Below, piece by piece: positions 1 through 10,732 of a stretch of 64,000 nucleotides of DNA. Source of the stretch: Nelumbo lutea. Its lineage: Eukaryota; Streptophyta; Magnoliopsida; Proteales; Nelumbonaceae. Under the pieces are notes generated by a model, which was not told where the DNA came from, did not search any database, and saw only the letters and a program-made list of their open reading frames with translations. Location: the NCBI GenBank assembly GCA_022828595.1, contig JAKGHH010000008.1, positions 1,114,728-1,178,727 on the forward strand. Reading direction: 5' to 3'. Positions within the stretch are counted from its first letter, which is position 1, and each line of letters starts with the position of its first letter. A program made the position numbers and the translations under genes.

Positions 1-760
1 TGCAGGTGGTCTCCCCTGACTAATGTGCAAAGCTTGTTTGGTTCCTCTTTCTTGAAGTGGCCAAAGAAAAGGGGACGAGTTTTATGGAGATGTGATAGGG
101 TGGCTGTAGGGAAGAATGCAAAATTGTTTTCAGAAAAGGAAAGTAGAGGAGCTATAATAGAACCATTACGGTGAGAGTGATTCATTGGGTTAAATCTATG
201 GATATGTTTGCCAACTTCTCAATAGGTGATATCCTGAATTCTTGGAAGTGGCCAGTTCTGATAGTCTTAGACCCAATATAAGTCTTGTTTGGTCTCCTCC
301 AATGCCTAATTGCATTACATTGAACTTTGATGGGAGTAACACTGGAAACCCGGGTCCTTCTGTATTGGAGGGGTTTTTAGAGATGGTGAAGGCAGATTTA
401 TTGGGTTATATTCAGGACCAATCGATGTAGGTAACTCCCCAAGGGCTGAGGTTATGGCAGTCATGGAAGGAGTGCAAAAGGCGAAGGAAATGGATGTTAG
501 GAAGTTGATTATTGAAGGTGACTCAAAGTTAGTAGTGGAATGGTTGCAAAAGGAAGGCAAGGGTTTCTGGATGTACAACAACAAGAAAAAAATATTTAAA
601 TGGCTAACTAAAGATATGGAAGTGCAATTCAGCTGGGTTAAAAGAACTGCAAAGGAAGGCAAAGGTTTCTGGATGTACAACAATGAGGAAAAAAGATTTA
701 AATGGCTGACTAAGGATGTGGAAGTGCAATTCAGCTGGGTTAAAAGTAGACCTGTTCATG
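1..760 (+). mobile_element. 3' fragment of an L1-type LINE (zinc-finger/RNase H end of ORF2), degenerate
   Basis: Broken frames match the end of plant L1 ORF2. Positions 80-240 resemble the linker after the RVT zinc finger. Positions 241-350 contain the opening of the RNase H-like domain (NFDGS followed by GNPGPS). The frame from 454 carries the later part (KLIIEGDSKLVVEWL). Stops and frameshifts separate the pieces, so it is not coding. The same domain order is seen in the longer L1 copy at 53994-58253, which supports the assignment. The fragment continues left of the window. It may lie in a long intron of the SAC gene whose last exons start at 3988; that placement is inferred. Confidence 0.75.
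550..753 (+). repeat. Tandem duplication of 102 bp inside the L1 RNase H remnant
   Basis: Two adjacent 102-bp units (550-651 and 652-753) each encode EGKGFWMYNN followed by FKWLTKD and VQFSWVK. The units differ by a few bases and keep the same frame, so the duplication repeats 34 codons of the RNase H domain. The second copy replaces the expected continuation of the domain. Confidence 0.85.
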
Positions 761-869
761 GGCCAGGTAGCCTGATGTGCTGGCCCAGTTTGACCTGATC
801 TAAGTTGGGCTTGGACAGGATTTCAGGCCTCCGGGTTTGGGCTTGGGCTTAAAATATCGGACAGGATTT

Positions 870-1810
870 CTTTGGCACCTTGTTTTGAAACAAGAGAGCA
901 CAAGAAGTTTCTATTAGACTATTTTTCCTCTCTTTAACTCCATTTTGTTGTGGAGTGAAATTGCAAACGGACTAATATAATGGTCCCTCATCATCAAAAA
1001 ACACATTTAGAGAATTTTTGAAGAACTCTCCCGCATTATCAAAATGAAATTGTTTAATCTTTTTTTCCAAATTGAGTCTCGATTATTTTATAGAAGGACT
1101 ATGGTGATTCTAGGAATTTTTTCTCTTCCTTTCATCAAGTAAATCCAAGTACATCTTGTAAAGTGGTCTATAAAAGTGATAAAGTAACGATAGCCATCCA
1201 TAGAAATAATGGGTAAAGGATCCCATACATTAGAATGAATCAAATCAAAAGGATCATAAATTTAATTACTATAGCTTAGATAGTTTGTTCTACAATGTTT
1301 GGACAATTGACACATTTCACAAAACAGACTCTCATTTAGCACATTTTGAAACAACTTTGGAAACAAGATTGTTAACAAGGTAAAAGACAAGTGAGCCGAT
1401 CTTGCACACCAAAGATAGATGGTAGCACTAGACTCCCTGCATTCACCAATGTGACTTGTTGAAGCTTGAAGAGTTGAAGTAATATCTTCATTGAGATAGT
1501 ATAGAGACCACTAGCCTCATGACCACTCCCAATTATTTGCCTCGTCAGCCTATCCTGAAACTGAAAGTCACAATACAATCCAAGGTTTTAGTAATTTTAG
1601 AAATTGAAAGCAATTTAGCTGTAAAGTTTGGAACATGCAAAACAGATTTGAGAGAAAGATCCTTTCCAAGTTGGATCTCCTTTTCCATGAATAATGGTAG
1701 AGCAGAGAGCCATCAACAACTCTCTCTTTATTGCTAGAACCAAAACGATAAGATGAGAAGTAGGAGGAATTATTTGTCATATGTTCAGAGGCACGCCTGA
1801 GTCAATGACC
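870..1810 (-). pseudogene. Copia protease and integrase remnant
   Basis: Near 1790-1810 the minus strand gives WVIDSG, the aspartic protease active site, followed after a one-base slip by the frame 1780-1568 (MTNNSSYF). Further left come the pre-integrase motifs CEMCQLSKH (about 1310) and PFDLIHSNVW (about 1220-1255), then TPQQNGV with the ERKN and CALLFQNKVP motifs near 875-960. Many stops interrupt it. The order gag-PR-IN is the Copia order, and the element ends before RT. Confidence 0.75.
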
Positions 1811-1902
1811 CAAGGGTCATTCAAATGAGGCTAAATAGCACTAAGGGTAGAAGCCATACCTGTCTTGGCAAAGGATCAGGAAGGAGTAGTGGATTGTTTC
1901 AA

Positions 1903-2851
1903 TCAAACCATAGCCCGATTGAGGATGTCTACCTTTGCTGCTGTAAATTCAACTAAGTTATTTGAGGTAGTAGCAGTCTGTCCTACACAAGAAGAAGCAC
2001 TCTGGGTGGTAGACATTTGCACTTCATCCACTAGATTTGAACTTGGCACATGTCCGTAAGGTCCTAGGCCTTTATTCAGCATTTTCTCCTTTCTAAGAGT
2101 TGCTGGTTTAAGGTGAGGATGCAAGATCCAGCAAGTATCTTTGTTATGCTTCTCTCCTCCACAATGAGAACATTTCAGATTTCTTTTATCACTACCTTTT
2201 CCTCCTTTTTGAGTGGCTGAAACAAGGGCTGAGTGTTCACCCAGCTGTGGAAGGGCTTCTATCCTCATTTATTTTCTCTGAATCTCCTCATTTCTATTCA
2301 AGTAAGAAACATGCTGCGAAGAGGGAAGTCCTTCACTCCCCAAGATATGAGAACTGATACTCTCAAAATAAGAGTTGAATCCAGCAAGAAATTTGAACAC
2401 TCTCATTTCCTCAGTTTTCTTTTGGTGTATTTCTTGGTCCTCAGAATGCTTCCAATCAAGGACAAGATGATGCTCAAGTTCTTCCCAAAGCCCCTCAAGA
2501 GTAGCAAAGTTGGTTGCAAGTGATAAAATTACTTGAGTCAAGGCTGCAATGTCTTGTGTCAGTCTAAAAACTCTTGCATTATTTTTCCTTTGTCCATAGG
2601 TGTTAGATAATTTCTCCCAAATCTTATGAGCTGTATCAGATAGTGTTGGACTGTCCATTTATATACCCTAGTAAACCACGGCTTGTGATGTGAGGTTTTG
2701 GAGAAATGGACCACTCCTTGCAGTTGTATTTATCTAATTTTACATTTGTGATTTGAAGATTAGGAAAGCTAAAGCTAGGGTTCTCCATGTTAAATAAGCT
2801 CTCACTTGGTTGATTTTCCTTAGAGGTTACCTCACTAGAGTTTGAGGACAT
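1903..2851 (-). pseudogene. Copia gag remnant with CCHC zinc knuckle
   Basis: The probable start codon is at 2851 (MSSNSSEV). The first section ends in GLLGYINGQ, typical of the amino end of plant Copia gag. After a frameshift near 2650 the frame continues at 2658-2269 with the gag helical region (IWEKLSNTYGQ, LWEELEHH). An in-frame stop at 2269-2271 precedes the part carrying the zinc knuckle CSHCGGEKHNKDTC (C-X2-C-X4-H-X4-C). In an intact element this would form the nucleocapsid and coat; here it is broken. Confidence 0.8.
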
Positions 2852-3390
2852 GATGAACTGTTTCTGATGTGAAATTTCACCCAAAAAACAGAAGAAACAA
2901 TCAGTACCTACTGGCCCGTAGACTGGAAAACACTCCAACAAAAAAACAGCAGGGCAATGTGAGGGAACTTGAACTGAAATACAAATTGAACGCCTGGTTT
3001 GCAATCCTTGTTCCGTCCTCAGTAAGGCACTTCCTGGTCTGCAACCAGTCACTGTTCAGCTTCTAAATACTTGAACTATAGGGCAACAACTTGTACTTCA
3101 CTTTCAGTCTGTTGGAAGCCTCCAACTGAACATAAAATCTTTGAAACAACATCTGAAAATCTTCTCGGAATGCACCTTCCTGTAGTTCAGAATCTTAGCC
3201 TGCTTAGTGCAGGTTACTCTAGTAGCCCAGAGACTACTCACAGCTTGTCTTGCCCTATTGGAGTAAAACCAAACCTCTTCTGGGTTCCATGGACCTCCCA
3301 AGGGAAAACCCAAGAAAGTAACTGGGTTTTAGGACACCACGAGCAGAGCTAGGGTCTCTTTAACAACCCTAAATAAAAAATAAATAAATA

Positions 3391-3600
3391 AAACGAGCAG
3401 AATGGAAAAGCAGTATATGAGATTTTGAATCAGTGAAGAAGATAGTATCAAAGCTCCGATACCATGTTTGTATTCAGTTCTGAAGAAGATGAAGAAAACG
3501 AGCAGAATGGAAAAGCAGTATATGAGATTTCGAATCAGTGAAGAAGATAGTATCAAAGCTCCGATGCCATGTTTGTATTCAGTTCTGAAGAAGATGAAGA
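3391..3600 (-). repeat. 105-bp tandem duplication carrying the Copia primer binding site and LTR edge
   Basis: Units 3391-3495 and 3496-3600 are almost identical. Each contains, on the minus strand, TGGTATCGGAGC, which resembles the primer binding site complementary to initiator tRNA-Met (near 3453-3464 and 3558-3569). Immediately to its right is the TG-starting edge of an LTR (TGTTTGTATTC). The element therefore has two primer binding sites and two LTR edges in tandem. Confidence 0.75.
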
Positions 3601-3830
3601 AAAACAGAAGAAGAGAGGTTTAGAGGTAATGGGTGGCACTTTCATCCAGCCCTCCAAAACAGTCTTTTATATTAGGGCAATAAGAAAGGGATACAACGAC
3701 TAATCTGCCTCTGATTAGTAGGCAGTAAGAAAACATAAAAATAAAATAAGCATAGGCCCATTTAGGCCAGAAAAGAAGTTACACAAATAATTAGCATGGC
3801 ATAACATAAACAGGCCAAAGCCCACAATGC
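3570..3830 (-). mobile_element. Probable 5' LTR of the truncated Copia element
   Basis: This AT-rich stretch follows the second TGTTTGTATTC edge and contains the gene-poor, 'aggcccatttaggcc'-like sequence common in Copia LTRs. No second LTR exists in the window to define its outer end. An ATAAACA near 3802-3808 would give TGTTT...AAACA termini, but that is only a guess. Confidence 0.45.
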
Positions 3831-3987
3831 TAGGCTACACAACAAAATCAACCCCAATTTCCCCATTTGTGAGCCTTGTTTATTTGCCTGTTCTTGGTGG
3901 TGCTCTTTTTGTTCATAGTTTCTTTTCCAACTACAGATGTATCTTTCTATATGTTGACTTTTTTATGGAAAATAGATATTCTCTGAG

Positions 3988-6900
3988 AGAAGGGGTCAAT
4001 GGAAGGCTGCAACCCAATCCCAGGAATTCTTCAGAACCCTGCAACGGTACTACAGCAATGCCTATATGGATGCTGAGAAACAGGATGCAATAAATGTGTA
4101 AGTCATGGCCTTCCTATTTGATACCTGTAGATTATTTTTGAGTTTTATTCGTTTCCTTAATATTGATATTTGCATGGATTTATTGCTGAGTAAGCAGGTT
4201 TCTGGGGCATTTTCAACCACAACAGGGTAAACCTGCATTGTGGGAGCTGGATTCAGACCAGCATTACAATATTGGGAGGCGGGGTTACACATTTGCAGAT
4301 GAAAATTCTAGGTACTGTTGTAAGTCCATGTTATTGATTGTAATTTTAATTTAAGGTTCGATCCCTGATTTTAGTCTATGGTTTGGATTAGATTAGTCTA
4401 CATCATTGCAATTGAGAATTTATTCTGTTCCAATCTAGTTTGGGTATGCTGTTTTATACCCTAGGATATATGTGGATTTTATGATGATACCTTCTATCAA
4501 AAGTCATCCTGGTGAAAAGATGGTTCTACCAGAGAAGCACCTTTCAGGCCCATGTATAGGGGATGTAACTTAGGTGGGCTGGGATTGGGGAATTGGGTAC
4601 CTGACTTGCACCTAACCATGTCCAATTACTGTTTGTATTTTGCAATAACAGGGATCTGTAATGTATTTTCAGAATAGTACTATGCACTTGATCAGTAACT
4701 ATGAGTTTCTGTTTGTAGGTCATTTTTCAAAAGATCCTTGTCTGATGGCAACATCCTATGCGAAAATAATACACCGATGGCAGCTACAAATACTGGGCAG
4801 AAGAAATTTTCTAACTCAGCATTGCCTGAAAGAACACAAGGAGGGAGTGCCAAAGGTCTTTTTGAATCCATGAAAGAAATACCAACTTGTGAAAGTGAAG
4901 TCTCATATTCCAGGTTGGCTTACTTTGTCTTTACCTGATGCTTTGAGGGCCCAACTACTATCTCCATGTTCTATGATTCATAATTGCAACTAGATAGATA
5001 GAATATCTATTATCCTAGGACCAAAAATATTGTATGTGAAACATTAGTAGAAGTATAGACTCTGCTATGTGCAATTGTAGTGAACACATATTCTTTGAAC
5101 CATGACCTTTTGGGGGTTTTTTGATTGGTAGGAGATCATTTTATCGAAATCAGTCTGAATGTCACTCCCAAGATTGTTGCTATTTCCTTAATGCCCCTCG
5201 TTTTATGTCTACCTGACCACCTTTGTATTCTTGAAATTCAATCTATTTGCCAGTTTTAAACCTTCTTTACCATAAATTATTATAATGATAATGTATTCTG
5301 CAGTATACAAGAATTTTTCATTACAAAAAATCAAATCTCTATTATCTGCTAAAAATGATTATGCTTATGCCATTCATTGGAACAAAAAAAAGTACAGGTG
5401 GAATGATATGTCCTGTGACTCCTGTCTGAATAAGGACCTTATGGAATGTGATGGGATGGTCAAGATTGTCCCTATGACAAGCAACTAGTCAATCTCTTGA
5501 TTAGCCATGTATTCAGGGCCCTAAAGTTATCACCAACCCGACCTGTGAACGCCCCTAATGTCAGCCATACTACTTGTAGACTGATATAGGCATAGTTATC
5601 AAGGCACCAAGGCAAAACTAGGCAACAGCAAGTGTGTTGTCTCCTAGGCAAAGGATTTTTTTTGAATAAAAATCTTAAATCCTATGGTAATTCCCCAGGA
5701 TTCATGGCAACCGGCAATCATCTTAACTATTAGTTACTAAATGCTAATAATTGCTGTAATTATGTATGAACTTCATATCAGAACATAGAAAATCAACATG
5801 CTCATCAAATGAAAAAGAAGAAAAGAAAATTCATAAAATATAGCAGTGGAAAATCTGTCTTAAAAAGAAGAGGAAAATTTTAGGTGTTGTTTGGCAAGTC
5901 TCACTAAAATGATCTTTCAAAAGCTCAACAGAACAGACCAAAAGACTTGATGAGGTTTTGGGAGCTGCTTTTTGCAGAGCAAAACATTTTTTGTAAGGTG
6001 TACTTTGAGAGATGTTCTCAAAAGACAAAAAGATGAAAAAAGACCATGGTAAGTTTCGTAAGGTGTACTTTGGAGAAGAGGTTGTTCTTTTGTACTCAGG
6101 TCCTTTGGGACTTGGTGACTCTGTTAGGGCAGAAATGCTAGCTGCTATACTAAGGGTGCAGTTTACAAACCAAATGGGTGTACTGGTGTACAGCAACTAA
6201 TTATTGAAGGGGACTCAAAGGTGGTGGTGGGCTGGTTAATGAAACCTAAGGAGACTGTTTGGTGCTATAAGAACAAATCTAAGAAGATTAATTGGCTGAT
6301 GAGGAATATGTCAATTTCTATTCAGTGAGTCGGGAGATCAGCAAATACTTTGGCTGATGTGTTAGCCAAGCAAGGGGCTGATAGGGAAGAATTGTTTTAG
6401 GCTCAGATATGATTCCCGTACTCTTTTATAGTTTCTGCAGCTCATTCCTCTTAACCTGAATCAGTTTCTGTTTTAATAAAATGCCATTATTATTCTTCAA
6501 AATAATGTATATTACTTTTTAGTATCGCAATTTATAAGTATTTATTAGTTATTAATTAATAATACTATATAATAATTTTATTATTATTGAAAGATAACTT
6601 AGAAGCCTATAATATTATAATAATTCGTAAAATTGTTTCAACTCATACACATTTGCTAGATATACATGTACTAGAAAGGTTCAATTTAAGCTTTCTTTAG
6701 CTCAAACTTCATTTTAAGTTTCCTGATTTTAGGTGTTTGGTCTTTCAAATGAGGGGGTCTTTTGATCCATCTGTAACCAAATGGAAATAGACCATTTTTT
6801 GATCTTTTGGTGTTTCAGAAGACCTATTCTTGTCCTGGAAAAAGAAAAGAAAGGGACAGAAGAAGAAACTTGAATATGCTCTTCTGCGTTAATCATGTAA

Positions 6901-9900
6901 AATCTTCAATTTCAGGTTATGAAGTTCTCAAGGGTTCAATACAGTGTCAACTAACTTGTGTGATGGTTGACCCTGAACAAATAAGGAAATAATTAAAAGA
7001 AACTAGTATATGAATTATGAAAATATTATAAACTGAGAAAATGAATGATTTGGTTTAAGAATATTGTTGTAGTGTTATAATCATACAAATTAAATATGTT
7101 AAAACATTATGATGTCTTGTACCAAAACTAGGCAATTGGGTGTGGCCTCCATGAATGCTTTGTTGCTTAGGCATCACTTTGACAACTATGGAACTAGGTT
7201 TTTTCGCCCGGGTATGTGTAATTTCATCAGTTCAGTACCAGTTCTAACCTGATCTTGCCCTAATTTTTAGCAACGTATTTAGAATAGCCCTTTCTTTGTG
7301 CATTTGTTTATATTTAGAAATGAGAAAACCCAACTGATTATATCAGTTGGTAAGACTACCATTACAAGGTAGGGGGGATAATGCTACTGGAATGATGGGA
7401 ACTGTAGATTGACAATAGGGCATATCTACAGGGCCCCCTTACCCTTGTGCCTGTTAGGATCTGCCACATCATCCTTACATTTTATAAATAGGGTATGTTG
7501 TGTAGGGAAAGCTTTTGAATTTTTATTATCCTGATTAGGAAACTACTTTTCTACAATGTCATAAATTGCTAATTCAGAATTCTTTTATTGTCCTTTTGTA
7601 GGTACACACCTTCAATGGCTCAAAGACAGCTTTTTGTTGATGGGCAAAGGGATAGATGCCTTGAAAGTGATCAGATTTGTTTCAATGAAAATGGGGAAGC
7701 ATTTAATTGCTCAAATTTTCTCGACCTTGATTGGCTTTCTTCGTCAGGAAATTCATGTGAAGAGGAAACATATGAAAGGTAATTGATGTTATCTTGCTAT
7801 GCTCTAAGTTTTGTTATTCTACTGCACTTGAAAATGTGTATAAAATAATTATATGCTTATCAGCATGATATGATGGTTCGTTCTTATTAATCAGGTTCTT
7901 AATGACTGGAAATACCTCAGTTTCATTTAGATTTCTATGCACGTGTTTATGTTGTTTGCCTTCATTCTTCAATGTGGAATTAAAACCTCTCTTTCAATAT
8001 TGTTATTGCTCAATAACAATATTAAGAAGGAAGACTTTGGAGCTCACTTTTGGCACACTCTGAATGATTAATTAGAAGTTTTGGTTATGCTTTATGTTCT
8101 ATGAAGTTTGTTTTTTGTGATACTTTTCCTTGCCATTGTATTGGCTGGATGGGGTGACTCCTTGTCACCTGTTTAAGCTGTATTCTCCTTTTTAAGCAAT
8201 AAAATTTTCTTTATTTATCTTCAAAAAAAATGTTATTGCTCAACGACACAACACCCAAACAAGAAAGAAAAAAGTTGGTTTTTTTATCTTTGCATTAATG
8301 CTGATGCATATGCAAGGAGGTGGTTCCGCCTTGATTATGTTCAGGGTTGAAAATCACATTGATCAGATGTTCTATCTGACAACATTCTGGGAGTTGAGTA
8401 TGCTTTGTAGATATGCGTGGCAAGACTAGCCTACTGGTTGAACAGTAAAAGTTATATAAATTATGTAGGTCCTTACCAAATCTTCGGAGTTCAGAATTAG
8501 GATGGCTTTATTTTTAACTGTCTTAATCTGGCAAATATGTTGTGTGGCGAAATTAAAAGGGGCCTGCTTTTTCAAATGCTGCAGGTCTGCCCTCATTAAC
8601 TCTCCAATCGCAGGCATGTCATCAGAGAATGTCATGAGTGTTATTACAGTGGAAACAACCCCATCTCAAAGTGATTATGGATCCAGTATGAAGGTCAGTA
8701 TGTCATCAATGTAATGCTATTTTTTGTCAACATATTTTTATCCAGTATTGATCAAATGATAACTATACAGTAGTTGAAAATTACACCTACAGTAATTCAA
8801 ATAATGCAAGAAAAGAAGAAAAGAAGTTTCAGGAATAGATTGTAGAAGAAGAAAAGAAGGGACGAGAGAAAAGAAGAATTTGAACCTCTCTCTCTAGCCC
8901 CCTTTCATCACTTTTATTAATAATTCTGTCTGAGTGCAATTACTTGGACGCCCTTAATGGGGCGGCCAGCACTAAGGAGATAATTAAAGAAAATAAAAGA
9001 AGGCGCATAACTTTTAAACACTAATTGAAAAAAATAAAGAACATTAGGGCCCATTTGGCCCATTCTCACAACAACAGTGAAATGTTAGTACTGTCATAGC
9101 TGATAAATAGTATGACTATTGTTTGCAATTTTTTTTTAAAATTTTGGATCAAAATTTATTTGGAATATTTTTCAAAGTAATGTTGGAAAATACAAGGATG
9201 TTTTATTAAAACAGTTACTACGCAAATAATACAAACACATCTTTGGCCTGTTTTTTGCCTATGACATTCGTTTGATCATGTTCGAGGTTCAAAGTATCGA
9301 TATGATACGCCTCGTATCAGGTGTATCATATCGGATCTTTTGGTCCCTGATACACCTGTTTACAGTTGTTTTTTGGAACCCATTGTGTGTGTGTGTGTTT
9401 GAAACTGAAACTTGAAAAAAAATGAAAGGAGTATTGTTCAAGGTACCAATACTCAGGTGTATCACTCTGTACACTTGTCCACCAATATCTTTATTCACTC
9501 AAAATTTAGTATCTGTTGAATGCCATGAACCAAAAGCAGTTCCTTGCGGAGATTAATCTGAACCTTTTATTATTTTAGTGATCAAAGGAAAGTTGTAAGA
9601 ATTGTTTTTACTGCTAATAAGTGTTTTCAACCCATTGTTGACCTGACTACACTACCAGTTTGGGTCAACCTCCAACCTGCTATTTTAGGAAATCGGATTT
9701 GTCCTCACTAAATTGTGCTCACACCATTCTCTAAGCTGTTTTTGTCCATTTATCCCATGAATAAAAAGATAATGTATGGAGATGTTTCCAATGCACTGCT
9801 GAAAAAGGCTGTGAGAACGGAGTGAGCATAATTTTGTGAAGACAGAATCGGCCCTCCTATTTTAGACAAACCCATTGAGTGGGCCAATGATCCATTGACC

Positions 9901-10732
9901 TTGGACCTTGGTGGTTTAACTGTTGACCCATCTTACCCATTCTGTGGGTTTAACAGGTTCTTGTATTATTTTATTTTATTTTTTATGTTGTTGATAACAT
10001 CACAGGTTGACATTTTTTCCTAGATGGATGAGCCACTGACCCATTAACCTGGAGGGGAGAACGGTTCAATCTGTTTTTAACACTGCTGCTGATAAACCCT
10101 GAACCCTGTTGTCTGTAATGCTTTGGTACTTTATCTGATGGTCGCGGTAGAATGTATATAGTCCTTAACAAATAAAATATCTGTAGTTTATTGTTAGTAG
10201 CTTGCATTCTGCAAGATCCCCTGTATTCTACATATCAAGTTCTGCTGCAAGCCGTCTTCCTTGTCATATGTGGAATGGGTAGAGTTAATCCAGTTTTTAC
10301 CAAACTTTTAAGTACATTGCAGACACTGAAGAAAGCCCTGAATTAAATTTGAACGAGACCCAAATATTGCAACAGAGCCAATTCAAATAATCTTAATATT
10401 TACTTTTGATGTAAATCTGAGACTAGTTGTGGACTGTAAATGTGGTGCCCTTGTCAATGTGTAGCGTCATTCCCCCATTCACACAGAGCAAGAGAGGAGT
10501 GTAATTATCCCTCTACCTCCATCTGTGTTTTCAAGTTCGTTTGTTACCTGATTGTGAACTTTCTTTACCCGTTTGATCTACACCGACACTGCTTTATGTT
10601 TTTTCCCTGCAGGAAAGAGATCAGGTAGAAGCCGATCTTTCTTATGATGCTACCCAGAATTTGGACATACTTGGTGAATTTTCTGATAGTTTTGTGCAAT
10701 GGGTGGCATATGGAGAAACACTATGCCATTGA
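3988..10732 (+). CDS. SAC-domain phosphoinositide phosphatase, 3' end (six coding exons)
   Basis: The gene encodes the carboxyl part of a plant SAC-family phosphoinositide phosphatase (SAC1-SAC5 clade), enzymes that remove phosphates from PI(3,5)P2 or PI(4)P on endomembranes and the vacuole. Exons: about 3988-4097, 4198-4311, 4719-4913, 7602-7778, 8585-8693 and 10613-10732. All junctions are GT-AG and in phase, giving 274 codons before TGA. Recognisable family motifs are RRGQWKAATQSQEFFRT, RYYSNAYMDAEKQDAIN, FLGHFQPQQGKPALWEL and RSLSDGNIL, and the end SFVQWVAYGETL. The catalytic CX5R motif belongs further upstream and is not in the window. The first exon edge is the least certain. The exons are intact, so the gene is probably functional, with a >3.9-kb upstream intron full of retrotransposon debris. 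It converges on the RPSA gene. SAC2/3/4 versus SAC1/5 cannot be separated from this part. Confidence 0.88.
5589..7191. mobile_element. TIR-bounded repeat with an L1 fragment inside, in a SAC intron
   Basis: The left end (CATAGTTATCAAGGCACC) and the right end, read in reverse (CCATAGTTGTCAAAGTGATG), are imperfect inverted copies. Both lead into a CTAGGCAA-type inner motif. The 1.6-kb interior is AT-rich and contains the L1 RNase H tail at about 6012-6490. It lies wholly within the intron 4914-7601 and has no coding potential of its own. The superfamily was not determined. Confidence 0.5.
6012..6490 (+). mobile_element. 5'-truncated L1 LINE tail (RNase H-like domain)
   Basis: The frame 6012-6200 gives LYSGPLGLGDSVRAEMLAA, and the adjacent frame gives IIEGDSKVVVGWLMK then SANTLADVLAKQGADREE. 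Together these form the carboxyl half of the plant L1 RNase H-like domain, split by one frameshift and stops. The copy ends in a T- and A-rich tail near 6470-6490. It resembles the RNase H ends at 1-760 and 54122-54600. Confidence 0.75.
8815..9080. other. Possible Copia LTR-like fragment in the last SAC intron
   Basis: The purine-rich start, the CT-rich tract at 8886-8896 and the end (GGGCCCATTTGGCCCA) resemble the layout of the LTR-like stretch at 3600-3830. No termini or target duplication could be defined. The rest of the intron 8694-10612 shows only AT-rich sequence and the repeat at 9286-9500. Confidence 0.25.
9286..9500. repeat. Dispersed repeat beginning GGTTCAAAGTATCGATA, with hairpin
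   Basis: The first 17 bases differ by one base from both inverted ends of the structure at 40576-44676. They run into a hairpin at 9298-9333: a 15-bp stem with one mismatch, built from CGATATGATACGCCT and its complement. A degenerate copy of the same start lies at about 15198-15230 in the last RPSA intron. The right end of this copy is not clear. Confidence 0.55.

Larger units (their letters stand above)
870..3830 (-). mobile_element. Truncated Ty1/Copia retrotransposon (LTR, PBS, gag, protease, integrase; no RT)
   Basis: Read on the minus strand, from right to left, the block holds an LTR-like stretch, a methionine-initiator-type primer binding site, gag, an aspartic protease and the integrase core. 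It stops at about 870, just after the TPQQNGV and ERKN motifs of integrase. No reverse transcriptase, RNase H or 3' LTR follows; beyond 870 the sequence is unrelated GC-rich repeat and the L1 fragment. All domains are broken by stops or frameshifts. The likely host position is an intron of the SAC gene, because intact SAC exons begin at 3988. Confidence 0.8.

Noticed and set aside
3329..3556. Tandem 105-bp units considered as a CRISPR-like or satellite array
   Set aside because: There are only two units, they contain a retrotransposon primer site, and the DNA is eukaryotic.
10440..10628. Plus-strand frame overlapping the last SAC exon
   Set aside because: It is intron sequence in a different phase; the SAC exon begins at 10613 after a clear pyrimidine tract and AG.
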